Assembly: GCF_029269835.1 (NCBI RefSeq)
Contig: NZ_JARJBB010000004.1
Coordinates: forward strand, 372,001 to 436,000
Direction of reading: 5' to 3'
Origin: Streptomyces tropicalis
GTDB lineage: Bacteria; Actinomycetota; Actinomycetes; Streptomycetales; Streptomycetaceae
DNA: 64,000 bases
Shown: positions 10,120 to 19,011 of the stretch, one piece after another
How the letters are laid out: each line of letters starts with the position of its first letter
How positions within the stretch are numbered: position 1 is the first letter of the stretch
Made by a program: the position numbers and the translations under genes
The notes under the pieces: generated by a model
Databases searched by the model: none
Seen by the model: the letters and a program-made list of their open reading frames with translations, nothing else
Told to the model about the DNA's origin: nothing

Positions 10120-11052
10120 GTGCTGACGTTCTGGCTGCGTCCCGCGTTCGCGCTGCGCGTGATCAGCCGGTTCCAGCGGCTCGTGGGCTTCGACCGCTCC
10201 ATGGCCCTGGCGTCCGGCGCACTCACCGCGTTCGTCTCGGTCGCGATCCTCAGCAGCGCGGTGCTGCGCGGCCTCGGCGGAACCGACGCCGCGGAGCGCA
10301 TCATCAGCCGCTACGGCCTCACCCAGTCCGGCGCGGACGCGGTCCGCTACCTCTTCGCCCCGGCGGGGGACTCCACCGCGGGCGTCGGCTCCTTCGGCGC
10401 GGTGTTCCTGGTGATCTCCTCGCTCAGCTTCGCCCGGGCCACCCAGAGGCTCTTCGAGCAGACCTGGGACCTCAAGCCGCTCAGTGTGCGCAACACCCGC
10501 AACGGCCTGTGGTGGATCCTCGGCCTCGCGGGCTACCTGACGATCACCGGCTGGCTCTACGCGCTGCTCGGCTCGGGCCACTTCGGTATCGGCGCCTCCC
10601 TGTACGAGGCGCCGGTGACCGCCGCCTTCCTCGTGTACAGCGGCTGGATCCTGTCCGCGAAGCGGATCACCTGGCGCGAGCTGCTCCCGTTCGGGATCAT
10701 CGCCGCCGCCCTGACCGCCCTGTACTCGGTGGGCGCCAGCGTGTACCTGCCGCGCTTGTTCAACTCGTACACCGCCCGCTACGGCGCGGTCGGCGCCGTC
10801 TTCGCGATGATCTCGGCCCTCTTCGGCATCATGCTCATCGTCGTCGGTTCCGCGGCCGCCGGGCGCGAGGTGCGCGACGAGCTGTCCCGCATCCGCCAAG
10901 GGCTCCGCCCCTCCGAGGACGAGGTGCGCCGCGAGTGGCACGGCGTCGTGGAGCACACGCGGTCCCGGTGGCGTTCCGCCCGCCGCCAGCTCTCCCAGCG
11001 CCACACCCGGGACGGTGACGAGGACGGCCGGGACGGAAACGGCTCAGGCTGA
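10120..11052 (+). CDS. YihY/BrkB-like integral membrane protein
   Basis: About 310 residues with six hydrophobic segments (for example ALASGALTAFVSVAILSSAV, SFGAVFLVISSLSFA, GLWWILGLAGYLTITGWLYA, AVGAVFAMISALFGIMLIVV) and a long basic C-terminal tail. The order of helices and the ARATQRLFEQTWDLKP loop fit the YihY/virulence-factor-BrkB family, whose function is unknown in bacteria. The first usable start is GTG 10120. The frame continues upstream through MDRERLIRV-like codons but with ATC at 10096 where related proteins would have ATG, so the start is unsure. The TGA stop abuts the 160-bp repeat element at 11053. Confidence 0.7.
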   Translation: MLTFWLRPAFALRVISRFQRLVGFDRSMALASGALTAFVSVAILSSAVLRGLGGTDAAERIISRYGLTQSGADAVRYLFAPAGDSTAGVGSFGAVFLVISSLSFARATQRLFEQTWDLKPLSVRNTRNGLWWILGLAGYLTITGWLYALLGSGHFGIGASLYEAPVTAAFLVYSGWILSAKRITWRELLPFGIIAAALTALYSVGASVYLPRLFNSYTARYGAVGAVFAMISALFGIMLIVVGSAAAGREVRDELSRIRQGLRPSEDEVRREWHGVVEHTRSRWRSARRQLSQRHTRDGDEDGRDGNGSG

Positions 11053-11212
11053 GGGCTGTCCCGTAATCCGCGGTGGATCAGCGCGCGGCGTCAGATGCGG
11101 TGCATCGCAAGGCGGAGGGTCGTCCTCATACTGGGCGTATTCGGGCGACCCGACAACGCGGCGAGGTGCCGTAGCTGTCGTCGTGCGCCCGCCGGGGATT
11201 GCGGGACAGCCC
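11053..11212. mobile_element. 160-bp MITE-like element with 17-bp terminal inverted repeats
   Basis: The left end GGGCTGTCCCGTAATCC (11053-11069) and the inverted right end (11196-11212, reading GGGCTGTCCCGCAATCC on the other strand) match at 16 of 17 positions. There is no room for a transposase gene. The flanks are TGA on the left and TTA on the right, compatible with a mutated TNA target duplication such as IS5-type elements make; the TGA is the stop codon of the upstream YihY gene. The interior contains short hairpins and could fold in RNA. Confidence 0.75.
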
Positions 11213-11349
11213 TTAGGGCGACACCGTGCGGACACGCCCCGGAGGAGAAGGTCGGCGCGGCCCCCGAGCTGTGGCGGGGCCCGCCTTCGGGTACTGCTAG
11301 GACATGGCCGATTTTCGTCGTCGGCCGGTGCGTGTGAGGAGGCGGTCCC

Positions 11350-12387
11350 ATGACGGCGCGAGACGTCGACGCCCCGGCGGTGGCCGCGCTGGTCGCCGAC
11401 GCGGTCCTGGCCCCGTCCATGCACAACGCGCAGCCCTGGACCTTCCGCCACCGGACCGGCGACGGTGTCCTGGAGCTGCGTGCCGACCTGGAGCGGGCCA
11501 TGCCGCGCACCGATCCGCACGACCGGTCGCTGACCATCGGCTGCGGGGCGGCGCTGTTCAACCTCAGGGTGGCCGCCGCGCACGCGGGCCTCGCCCCCGC
11601 GGTCCGGCTGCTGCCCGACCCGGGCGACCCTGTCCTGCTCGCCGAGATGCACCTCGCGGCGGCCGCCCCCGGACCGGCTCCCGGACCGGGCACCCCCGGA
11701 GCCGAGGCACCGGGCCCGGCCCCGGACGCCGAGCTGGCGGCCCTGCACCCCGCGGTCCGGCTCCGGCACACCAGCCGGCACCCCTTCACCGACCAGGAGA
11801 TCCCCGAGCCGGTGCGGGACGCCCTGTGCGCGGCCGCCGCACGGGAGGGGGCGCTCCTCTCCTTCACCCATCCCTGGCACGGCGACTTCCTCCTGGACCT
11901 GGTGCGGGACGCCGAGGCCCGCGACCTCCGGGACGCCGCCGGCCGCGAGGAACTGGAGCGCTGGACCCGGCTCGGCGCCGAGGCCGACACCGCCGTCGAC
12001 GGCGTACCCGACTACGCCTTCGGGCCGCGCAAGTCCGACGGCCGGGCGCCCTGGCGCGACTTCGCCGGCCGCCGCCCCGTCGCCGGCCAGGGCTCCACCG
12101 CCTTCGAACGGCAGCCGCACCTGGCTCTGCTCAGCACCCACGGGGACCGGCCCGCCGACTGGCTCGGCGCGGGCCAGGCCCTCGAACACGTCCTGCTGCG
12201 GGCGACCCTGTCCGGCCTGTCCACCTCGCTCACCTCGCACGCGCTGGAGAGCGTGGAACTGCGCCGGCTGGTCCGCGATCCCGTCACGGGCGAGGGACCG
12301 GTGCAGATGGTGCTCCGCCTCGGGTACGGCCCGCCGGGCACCGCGACACCCCGGCGCCCCGTGGACGAGGTGCTCACCTTCGGGTGA
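11350..12387 (+). CDS. Acg-family nitroreductase-like protein
   Basis: A 345-residue protein of the Acg/Rv2032 group, a nitroreductase fold found in the DosR dormancy regulon of M. tuberculosis. The N-terminal block VLAPSMHNAQPWTF and the middle block RRHTS-like LRHTSRHPFTDQEIPEPV are family hallmarks, and the end GPVQMVLRLGYGPPGTATPRRP is the usual C-terminus. Mycobacterial Acg binds FMN but lacks classical nitroreductase activity and may sequester flavin. Residues ~108-125 are a Pro/Gly/Ala-rich insert (PGPAPGPGTPGAEAPG). ATG 11350 is preceded by GAGGAGGC. The gene ends in a UUCG hairpin. Confidence 0.85.
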   Translation: MTARDVDAPAVAALVADAVLAPSMHNAQPWTFRHRTGDGVLELRADLERAMPRTDPHDRSLTIGCGAALFNLRVAAAHAGLAPAVRLLPDPGDPVLLAEMHLAAAAPGPAPGPGTPGAEAPGPAPDAELAALHPAVRLRHTSRHPFTDQEIPEPVRDALCAAAAREGALLSFTHPWHGDFLLDLVRDAEARDLRDAAGREELERWTRLGAEADTAVDGVPDYAFGPRKSDGRAPWRDFAGRRPVAGQGSTAFERQPHLALLSTHGDRPADWLGAGQALEHVLLRATLSGLSTSLTSHALESVELRRLVRDPVTGEGPVQMVLRLGYGPPGTATPRRPVDEVLTFG

Positions 12388-12388
12388 G
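12373..12388 (+). terminator. UUCG-loop hairpin across the nitroreductase stop codon
   Basis: The stem CTCACC/GGTGAG with a TTCG tetraloop spans 12373-12388 and includes the TGA stop (12385-12387). A second, smaller hairpin (CACC-CGAA-GGTG, 12459-12470) lies 70 bp downstream. Very stable in RNA; probably a terminator or 3'-end stabiliser. Confidence 0.55.
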
Positions 12389-12466
12389 TCGCGGACGGCT
12401 CGGGAGCCCCATACCGCTGAAGCCTCCTCACCTCCAACGTTCCGGGCGGAAATTCCCTCACCCGAA

Positions 12467-12492
12467 GGTGTGTATTCCATCCACGGGGGTAC
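12467..12492 (+). promoter_or_regulatory. Candidate SigB/SigF-type promoter for the sigma factor gene
   Basis: GGTGTG (12467-12472) and GGGTAC (12487-12492) are 14 bp apart and resemble the GTTT-N14-16-GGGTA(T/C) promoters used by Streptomyces SigB-family sigma factors. It lies about 55 bp before the gene for such a sigma factor, so autoregulation is plausible. The -35 match is imperfect. Confidence 0.45.
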
Positions 12493-12547
12493 GCGCAGCT
12501 TCACCGTGGTCAGGCACGGAAAACGGCAAGCTGGGGAGGGCATGATG

Positions 12548-13402
12548 ATGACGACGGCGGCAGCGGCGGCAGCGACCACGGTGAATCCGGGCACGATTCG
12601 GCTGCCGGAGGTGGAGGACCCCTCCAAGGTCGCCCCGAAGGACGCGCGGGAGCTGAGCCGGCTGTTCTTCGACCAGCTGGCGGTGCTGGAGGAGGGCACG
12701 CCCGAGCACCAGTACGCGCGCAACACGCTGATCGAGATGAACATGTCCCTGGTCCGCTTCGCCGCCGCGCGCTTCCGCAGCCGGGGTCCGGGCGAGATGG
12801 AGGACATCGTCCAGGTCGGCACGATCGGCCTCATCAAGGCCATCGACCGCTTCGAGCTGACCCGCGAGGTCGAGTTCACCTCCTTCGCCATCCCGTACGT
12901 CGTGGGCGAGATCAAGCGTTTCTTCCGGGACACCTCGTGGGCCGTGCACGTGCCCCGCCGCCTCCAGGAGGCCCGTGTCCAGCTGGCCCGCGCCACCGAG
13001 GAACTCAGCAGCCGCCTCGGCCGTACGCCGACGGTGAAGGAGCTCTCGCAGCTGATGAGCCTGTCCGAGGAGGAGGTCATCGAGGCGCGGCTCGCCTCGA
13101 ACGGCTACAACTCCGCCTCCCTGGACGCCGCGATCGGCGGCAGCGAGGACGGCGAGACCGTCCTGGCCGACTTCATCGGCACCCAGGACGGCGCGCTGGA
13201 GCTGGTGGAGGACTTCCACGCGCTGGCCCCGCTGATCGCCCAGCTGGAGGAGCGCGACCGGCAGATCATCCACATGCGCTTCGTGGAGGAGCGCACCCAG
13301 GCGGAGATCGGCGAGCGCCTCGGAGTGTCCCAGATGCACGTCTCCCGGCTGCTGTCGCGGCTGCTGGCCCGTCTGCGCGAAGGCATGCTCAGCACTTCCT
13401 GA
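12548..13402 (+). CDS. RNA polymerase sigma factor, SigB/SigF/SigG family
   Basis: A 284-residue group 3 sigma factor. Region 2 is clear (MSLVRFAAARFRSRG..EDIVQVGTIGLIKAIDRFE, EVEFTSFAIPYVVGEIKRFF, with RDTSWAVHVPRRLQE after it), region 3 follows (GRTPTVKELSQLMSLSEEEV) and region 4 ends with a helix-turn-helix (TQAEIGERLGVSQMHVSRLL). Such factors direct osmotic, oxidative and sporulation stress genes and are held by RsbW-type kinases; two such kinases and STAS proteins are in this window. Three ATGs (12542, 12545, 12548) are in a row; 12548 has the best spacing to GGGGAGG. Followed by a very strong terminator. Confidence 0.95.
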   Translation: MTTAAAAAATTVNPGTIRLPEVEDPSKVAPKDARELSRLFFDQLAVLEEGTPEHQYARNTLIEMNMSLVRFAAARFRSRGPGEMEDIVQVGTIGLIKAIDRFELTREVEFTSFAIPYVVGEIKRFFRDTSWAVHVPRRLQEARVQLARATEELSSRLGRTPTVKELSQLMSLSEEEVIEARLASNGYNSASLDAAIGGSEDGETVLADFIGTQDGALELVEDFHALAPLIAQLEERDRQIIHMRFVEERTQAEIGERLGVSQMHVSRLLSRLLARLREGMLSTS

Positions 13403-13420
13403 CCGGCCCTCCCGCCACCC

Positions 13421-13470
13421 GCACGAGGTCGGGGGCCGCCCCAGGGACGGGGCGGCCCCCGACCTCGTGC
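13421..13470 (+). terminator. Long perfect terminator hairpin after the sigma factor gene
   Basis: A 22-bp perfect stem (13421-13442 with 13449-13470) closes on the 6-nt loop AGGGAC, 18 bp after the stop. One of the strongest hairpins in the window. Confidence 0.9.
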
Positions 13471-13521
13471 GCGTCCCCCGCGGCGCCCCCGCGCCCCGCG
13501 GAGTTAAGGACCCGGCTCACC

Positions 13522-14508
13522 ATGACCACGCAGCCCCCGGCGGCAGCGCCCGGGCCGCGCCCGCGGCACCACCGCTCCCACGCCCGGCGGACCCGCCCCG
13601 CCGCCGGAACCGCCGGACGCCCCGCACGGGCCGGGGGCGCGCGCCGTCCGGGGCACTGGTGGCCGAGGCCCCCCGCCGCCTGGTGGCCCGCGCTGCGCAG
13701 CACCCCGGTGTCCCTGTGGAACGACGACGTGTCCGACTACGCGGCCGCCCTCACCTACTACGCCATCCTTGCCGTGCTCCCCGCGCTGCTCGCCACCGTC
13801 GTCGCCTTCGGGCTGATCAGCCCCGGCACCGCCGAACGGTTCATCGCCCAGGTCACGACATACGCCCCCGCGCAGTCGGGCGCCGAACTCCACGCCGTGC
13901 TGGCCCGGATGCTGCGCGCCGACTCCGCGACCTGGACCCTCCTGGTCACCGGATCCGGCAGTGCCCTGTGGTCGGCCTCCAGCTACCTGGCCGTCTTCCG
14001 GCGGGCCCTGCACCGTATGCACCGGGTGGAGGACCACCGATCGCCGTGGCGCACGGCGCACCGCATCGTGCTCACCGCACTGGTCCTGCTCGGACTGCTC
14101 GTCGTCAGTGCCCTGGTGCTGCTGCTCACCGGCTCCGTCGCCGAGGCCCTCGGCCGCCTCCTGGGCCTGGACGGCACCGTCGCCTGGGCGTGGAGCCTGC
14201 TGCGGTGGCCGCTGCTGATGTTCCTCGCGTTCGTCCTGGTCGTGGTCGTCTTCCACACCGGCCCCCGGCAGGCGCGCCGGCGCCGCCACAGCCTGCCCGG
14301 CGGGGTGCTGGCCGCCGCGCTGTGGCTCGGGGTGTCCGCCGGGTTCGCCCTGTACGCCTCCGCCCTCGGCGCCTACAGCCGGCTCTACGGCTCCCTGGCC
14401 GGCGTGGTGGTGTTCCTCATCTGGCTGTGGCTGTCCAACCTGGCACTGCTCACCGGCGCCCAGTTCACCGCCGAGCTGAGCCGCGCGGCGGCCCGCCGCG
14501 CCACCTGA
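13522..14508 (+). CDS. YihY/virulence factor BrkB family membrane protein
   Basis: 328 residues: a 55-residue Arg/Pro-rich tail, then the classical YihY core. The opening VSLWNDDVSDYAAALTYYAILAVLPALLATV (amphipathic helix plus first membrane segment) is diagnostic. Five more helices follow, with the conserved SASSYLAVFRRALHRMHRVE and YGSLAGVVVFLIWLWLSNLALL blocks. The family was once miscalled ribonuclease BN; its function is unsettled. ATG 13522 has AAGGA 11 nt upstream. It is the second YihY-like protein in the window; the one at 10120 is more divergent. Confidence 0.9.
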   Translation: MTTQPPAAAPGPRPRHHRSHARRTRPAAGTAGRPARAGGARRPGHWWPRPPAAWWPALRSTPVSLWNDDVSDYAAALTYYAILAVLPALLATVVAFGLISPGTAERFIAQVTTYAPAQSGAELHAVLARMLRADSATWTLLVTGSGSALWSASSYLAVFRRALHRMHRVEDHRSPWRTAHRIVLTALVLLGLLVVSALVLLLTGSVAEALGRLLGLDGTVAWAWSLLRWPLLMFLAFVLVVVVFHTGPRQARRRRHSLPGGVLAAALWLGVSAGFALYASALGAYSRLYGSLAGVVVFLIWLWLSNLALLTGAQFTAELSRAAARRAT

Positions 14509-14677
14509 CGCGCCCGTTCGACGCACCGCCGGTGTAGGCCGCTCGGGTGTTTTCGCTGCGCGGTTGGTCCGTGTCGGTGACGGCCGCGGACCTCCGCGCG
14601 GCCGGTGACGCGAGGATGGAGCCGGGTCGTGCGCGAGCGCACGGATCTCCAGGGACCCCATCCTCCGAGGAAAGCGT

Positions 14678-16363
14678 GTGGCGGGCCGCATGACAGACGT
14701 TCAGGACATCGCGCAGGAACCCGTCGGGGCACGCCGCCCGCTGCGGCCCGGCGCCCTGGTGGTCAACTGGATGACCACCACCGACCACAAGACGATCGGC
14801 TCGCTCTATCTGGTCACGTCGTTCGCCTTCTTCCTCATCGGCGGCGTGATGGCCCTGGTGATGCGCGCCGAACTGGCCCGTCCGGGCCTGCAGATCGTCT
14901 CGAGCGAGCAGTTCAACCAGGCGTTCACCATGCACGGCACGATCATGCTGCTGATGTTCGCCACCCCGCTGTTCGCCGGTTTCACCAACTGGATCATGCC
15001 GCTGCAGATCGGCGCCCCGGACGTGGCGTTCCCGCGGCTGAACATGCTGGCCTACTGGCTGTACCTGCTCGGCTCGTCGATCGCGGTGAGCGGCTTCCTC
15101 ACCCCGGAGGGCGCGGCCGACTTCGGCTGGTTCGCCTACAGCCCGCTGTCGGACGCCGTCCACACGCCCGGCGTCGGCGGCGACCTGTGGATCATGGGCC
15201 TGGCGCTGAGCGGCTTCGGCACCATCCTCGGCTCCGTCAACTTCATCACCACGATCATCTGCATGCGCTGCCCCGGCATGACCATGTTCCGCATGCCGAT
15301 CTTCGTGTGGAACGTGCTGCTCACCAGCGTCCTGGTGCTGCTGGCCTTCCCGGTGCTGGCGGCCGCGCTGCTGGCGCTGGAGGCGGACCGCAAGTTCGGC
15401 GCCCACGTCTTCGACCCGGCCAACGGCGGGGCACTGCTGTGGCAGCACCTGTTCTGGTTCTTCGGCCATCCCGAGGTGTACATCATCGCGCTGCCGTTCT
15501 TCGGCATCGTCACCGAGGTGATCCCGGTCTTCTCCCGCAAGCCGATCTTCGGCTACATGGGCCTGGTCGGCGCCACCATCGCGATCGCGGGCCTGTCGGT
15601 GACGGTGTGGGCGCACCACATGTACGTCACCGGCGGTGTGCTGCTGCCGTTCTTCTCCTTCATGACCTTCCTGATCGCGGTCCCGACCGGGGTGAAGTTC
15701 TTCAACTGGATCGGCACCATGTGGAAAGGAAGCCTCTCCTTCGAGACGCCCATGCTGTGGGCGGCCGGCTTCCTGGTCACCTTCCTCTTCGGCGGCCTGA
15801 CCGGCGTCATCCTGGCCTCCCCGCCGATGGACTTCCACGTCTCCGACTCGTACTTCGTGGTGGCGCACTTCCACTACGTGGTCTTCGGCACGGTCGTCTT
15901 CGCGATGTTCTCCGGCTTCCACTTCTGGTGGCCCAAGTTCACCGGCAAGATGCTCGACGAGCGCCTGGGCAAGATCACCTTCTGGACGCTCTTCGTGGGC
16001 TTCCACACGACCTTCCTGGTCCAGCACTGGCTGGGCGCGGAGGGCATGCCCCGCCGCTACGCCGACTACCTCGCGGCCGACGGCTTCACCACGCTCAACA
16101 CCGTCTCCACCATCGGCTCCTTCCTGCTCGGCCTGTCGATCCTGCCGTTCCTCTACAACGTCTGGAAGACGGCCCACTACGGCGAGAAGGTCCGGAGCGA
16201 CGACCCGTGGGGCTACGGCCGCTCGCTGGAGTGGGCGACCTCCTGCCCGCCGCCGCGGCACAACTTCGTCACCATGCCGGTCATCCGCAGCGAGTCCCCC
16301 GCGTTCGACCTGCACCACCCCGAGATCTCGCTCACGGACAAGCGGGAGAACCTGTCCGCATGA
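14678..16363 (+). CDS. ctaD: Cytochrome c oxidase subunit I (aa3-type)
   Basis: A 561-residue heme-copper oxidase subunit I with twelve membrane helices. Heme a ligand His lies in the MHGTIMLL helix, CuB and the proton channel in [10 protein letters not shown] (His plus cross-linked Tyr), AHHMYVTGG (two His) and the final helix HFHYVVFG (heme ligands). Reduces O2 to water and pumps protons. No ctaC, ctaE or cytochrome bc genes are next to it, so it is probably a second copy outside the main respiratory cluster, which Streptomyces often have. GTG 14678 lies very close to GAGGAAAG; ATG 14690 is an alternative. It overlaps the next gene by ATGA. Confidence 0.95.
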   Translation: MAGRMTDVQDIAQEPVGARRPLRPGALVVNWMTTTDHKTIGSLYLVTSFAFFLIGGVMALVMRAELARPGLQIVSSEQFNQAFTMHGTIMLLMFATPLFAGFTNWIMPLQIGAPDVAFPRLNMLAYWLYLLGSSIAVSGFLTPEGAADFGWFAYSPLSDAVHTPGVGGDLWIMGLALSGFGTILGSVNFITTIICMRCPGMTMFRMPIFVWNVLLTSVLVLLAFPVLAAALLALEADRKFGAHVFDPANGGALLWQHLFWFFGHPEVYIIALPFFGIVTEVIPVFSRKPIFGYMGLVGATIAIAGLSVTVWAHHMYVTGGVLLPFFSFMTFLIAVPTGVKFFNWIGTMWKGSLSFETPMLWAAGFLVTFLFGGLTGVILASPPMDFHVSDSYFVVAHFHYVVFGTVVFAMFSGFHFWWPKFTGKMLDERLGKITFWTLFVGFHTTFLVQHWLGAEGMPRRYADYLAADGFTTLNTVSTIGSFLLGLSILPFLYNVWKTAHYGEKVRSDDPWGYGRSLEWATSCPPPRHNFVTMPVIRSESPAFDLHHPEISLTDKRENLSA

Positions 16364-16743
16364 CCGGCGCCGCGCACCGCGGGGACCCGGCCCCCGAAGG
16401 AGTCGAGGAGGCCGCGCACCGGACGGTCGGCCAGGTGGAGGGGTACCTGCTGTGGCAGGCCCGGGTGGCGGAGGCGGAGCGGCGGGCCCGCGCCTTCACC
16501 GAGCCGCTGCACTGGCTGACCGGCGCCCAGCGGGAGGAGGTCGAGCGGCACTACGTCCGCGAGTGCCTGATCCGGGCGCGGGCCGACCTGCAGCGGGTGG
16601 CCGACCGCAGCCGGTCCCTGCGCGGTGAGTACGAGGACCGCTACCGCCATCTGCGGGTCCGCTGTGTCGCGTTGCTGATCGCAGGCGTGTCCCTGGCGGG
16701 TGTGGCCACGGTCGGGGCCGCCCTGGTCTCCGCCCGGCTGTGA
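16360..16743 (+). CDS. Small tail-anchored protein coupled to ctaD
   Basis: A 127-residue protein starting in the ATGA overlap with ctaD, so translated with it. Residues 1-100 are charged and helical ([41 protein letters not shown]), likely a coiled coil. Residues about 103-125 form one membrane helix ([21 protein letters not shown]). No family is recognised. Coupling to ctaD suggests an accessory subunit or stability factor of this second oxidase; that is inference. Confidence 0.8.
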   Translation: MTGAAHRGDPAPEGVEEAAHRTVGQVEGYLLWQARVAEAERRARAFTEPLHWLTGAQREEVERHYVRECLIRARADLQRVADRSRSLRGEYEDRYRHLRVRCVALLIAGVSLAGVATVGAALVSARL

Positions 16744-16772
16744 CCGCCGGGCACCGCCCGCCGTCTGCGCAG

Positions 16773-16808
16773 CGCACCCCCGTGTCCGGACCGGGACACG
16801 GGGGTGCG
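16773..16808. terminator. Bidirectional terminator
   Basis: The arms CGCACCCCCGTGTCC (16773-16787) and GGACACGGGGGTGCG (16794-16808) form a 15-bp stem with a 6-nt loop between the convergent ctaD operon and the lipase gene. Confidence 0.9.
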
Positions 16809-16843
16809 GCGCACGAAGGGCCGCGCGGGCGTGGGGCGGTCGG

Positions 16844-18166
16844 TCAGGGCTGTGCGGGCAGGGCCGCACAGGTGGAGGCGGCCGGCCTGCCGGAGAGCCG
16901 GTCGGTCAGCCAGGCGACGGCCGCGCCCTGATCGGCGAGCAGCGGCCCGAAGTGGTTGACCAGGGCACTGCCCAGCGGCGGCAGGACGACGGGCCGGTAG
17001 GTGACGGCCGCCCCCTTGCGGCACCAGTCGACGGCCAGCTGCCGGGCCTGCGCGTGGGGCACGAGGTCGTCGCTCACCCCGGTGGCCAACCGGACCGGCC
17101 CGGCCGGCTTCCGGGAGCCGATCCGCTGCTCGTCGAGCAGCTTCCGCAGGGCGGGCGTGGCGCGGACGATGTCGCCGAGCGACCGTCCGTCGGTGGTCCA
17201 CCGGGTGCTCCGGGCGTGGTCGTAGTGCTGCAGCGCGTCGCCCACGCACATGGTGGACAGGTCGGCCAGCGCCGCCTTCCCCGCCGCGTTCAGGTGGGCC
17301 TGCGCGATCGGGCGGACCTCCGGGTCGGACTGGAGGAAGCCGTTGAGCGCCCAGCCGAGTGCGCCCGCCAGTTCGCTGCCGTCGATGGCGGCGGTGACCG
17401 CGGTCAGGTCGGCCGGCGGCGCGCCCGCGTAGGTGCCGGCCAGGGGCACGTCGGGAGCGTAGGACCGCTGCAGTTCGGCGGCCGCCGCGGTGGCGCCGCC
17501 GCCCTGGCTGTACCCGTACAGGCCGACGCGCGAGGTACGGGTCACCGACGCTCCGGGCACGGCGCGGGCGGCGCGGGCCGCGTCGAGCACGGCGTGCGCC
17601 TCGTCGACGCGGTTGACGTAGGTGTGCAGCCGGTCCGTCGCCCCGAGTCCGACGTAGTCCGTCACCACGACCGCGGTGCCCCGGGCCAGCAGCCGGTACA
17701 CCGACAGGTCCTCGTAACCGACCGACGTGGTACGGCCGTTGAGCAGCAGCGGGTGCTCCAGGCCCATGGAGGCGGCGCACTGGTCGCCCTGGCCCATGGT
17801 GCCGGGCGCGACGACGACGAGGGGCCGCGGACCGCCGCCCCGCCATCGGGCCGTCGGCTCGATGTAGGCGCCGGTGACAGCGACCGGGCGGCCGTTCGAG
17901 TCCGTGGACCGGTACATCAGCCGGGTGGCGCGGCCCGGCAGCGGGCCGGGCAGCGTGGGCAGGGAGAGGGCGAGCGGCAGCGGTTCGCTGCGGACCAGGG
18001 CGCCGTCGGCGGAGGGCAGTGTCCGGGGCGGGTCGTAGAACGGGGGAATGGTGACGCCCCGTGAGACCACGCCCTGCGGTCCGGGGGAGGCGGTGGCCGG
18101 GAGGGCCGTGGTGGTGAGACAGGCGGCGGCGAGTGTCGCGGACAGCAGAAGCCTGCGCGCGGGCAT
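16844..18166 (-). CDS. Secreted lipase/esterase (secretory lipase LIP family)
   Basis: A 440-residue alpha/beta hydrolase with a signal peptide (MPARRLLLSATLAAACLTTT..ATAS). The nucleophile elbow is GYSQGG; the core block TDYVGLG, the APGTMGQGDQCA loop and late Asp (GVSDDLVPHAQ) and His (LVNHFGPL) complete the likely triad. This layout fits the secretory lipase (LIP) family, seen in actinobacterial extracellular triacylglycerol lipases. ATG 18166 has GGAGG 7 nt upstream and gives the signal peptide. Palindromic TTAC/TACC elements upstream may control it. Confidence 0.9.
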   Translation of the reverse strand: MPARRLLLSATLAAACLTTTALPATASPGPQGVVSRGVTIPPFYDPPRTLPSADGALVRSEPLPLALSLPTLPGPLPGRATRLMYRSTDSNGRPVAVTGAYIEPTARWRGGGPRPLVVVAPGTMGQGDQCAASMGLEHPLLLNGRTTSVGYEDLSVYRLLARGTAVVVTDYVGLGATDRLHTYVNRVDEAHAVLDAARAARAVPGASVTRTSRVGLYGYSQGGGATAAAAELQRSYAPDVPLAGTYAGAPPADLTAVTAAIDGSELAGALGWALNGFLQSDPEVRPIAQAHLNAAGKAALADLSTMCVGDALQHYDHARSTRWTTDGRSLGDIVRATPALRKLLDEQRIGSRKPAGPVRLATGVSDDLVPHAQARQLAVDWCRKGAAVTYRPVVLPPLGSALVNHFGPLLADQGAAVAWLTDRLSGRPAASTCAALPAQP

Positions 18167-18328
18167 GGGGGAACCTCCTGAGATGCGGCCGGCAGGAGAG
18201 AGCGGTCCGCGCGCCGCGATGGCTCGGTGGCCGGGCAGGCGGAACCGGCGGTGTGCGGCGTGCCCGGCCGTCCCGCCGGGCCCCGCACACCGTGGGGGAG
18301 TGGGTGACGAGACCGTACCCACCAGGTG

Positions 18329-18366
18329 TTACCGCTGGTAGCCGCAGGGAGGTTACGTTTCAGTAA
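18329..18366. promoter_or_regulatory. Two inverted repeats upstream of the lipase gene
   Basis: TTACGTTTCAGTAA (18353-18366; TTAC..GTAA arms) and TACCGCTGGTA (18330-18340; TACC/GGTA arms) lie in an AT-richer patch about 165-200 bp before the lipase start. They look like operator half-sites of a dimeric regulator. The regulator is not identified. Confidence 0.45.
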
Positions 18367-18448
18367 TGTGACGGAGCGTCCGCCCGGCTGATCATGGAGT
18401 GAACCGCGTCCGGTCCGTGGGGCGCCCGCTGCCGCGCCGCCCCTGCCG

Positions 18449-18874
18449 TCACCGCGCCGTCGTCGTCACCTCGGCGGGCGGGCGGAAGCAGGCGGTGACG
18501 GTCTTGCCGTGCGGGCAGGAACGCGTCTCCCACTCGTCCGCCAGGGCGTCGACGAGGAGCATCCCCCGCCCGCCGAGGCGGTCGGCGCTCGGAGTGCGCG
18601 GCGCGGGCAGCTCGCTGGAGGAGTCGTGGACCGCTATGTGCAGGCAGCGGTTGTCCCAGATGAGCACCAGCTGGGCGGAGCTGTGGGCATGGGTGTGCGC
18701 GTTGGTGACCAGCTCCGAGACCGTCAGCAGCACGGAGTCCACCGTCTCCGGCGCCGTGCTGGTCCAGCCCAGCGAGTCCAGGTGGTCGCGGGCCCAGTCC
18801 CGGGCAGCCTTCACCTCGCGGTCCATCGGCAGCGAGCGCGCCCAGCCCACCGCGCGCAGCGATGATCGGTCCAC
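18449..18874 (-). CDS. RsbW-like anti-sigma / HATPase regulatory kinase
   Basis: A 141-residue GHKL ATPase of the SpoIIAB/RsbW type used in partner switching. The N box VLLTVSELVTNAHTHAHS and the G1 box DRLGGRGMLLVDALADEW are visible. Such proteins bind a SigB-family sigma factor or phosphorylate a STAS antagonist. No sigma factor gene is adjacent; the SigB-type factor at 12.5 kb and STAS protein at 23.5 kb are possible partners. GTG 18874 with GGAGGGGAC upstream. Confidence 0.88.
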   Translation of the reverse strand: MDRSSLRAVGWARSLPMDREVKAARDWARDHLDSLGWTSTAPETVDSVLLTVSELVTNAHTHAHSSAQLVLIWDNRCLHIAVHDSSSELPAPRTPSADRLGGRGMLLVDALADEWETRSCPHGKTVTACFRPPAEVTTTAR

Positions 18875-19011
18875 GGCCGTCCCCTCCCTCGTCTCTCTCG
18901 TTCTTCCGGTCCGTCCGGCACAGTCGCTTCTACCCTCCCCTGACGGGACGACGCAGCCGGGACGGCGCGGGAAAGGGGAAGGCCGGGGCCGGGCCGCCCT
19001 GTCCGCCCGCG

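Noticed and set aside
11256..11300. A DosR-type box before the first nitroreductase gene (GGGGCCCGCCTTCGGG)
   Set aside because: The half-sites are seven bases apart instead of four and the right arm is incomplete.
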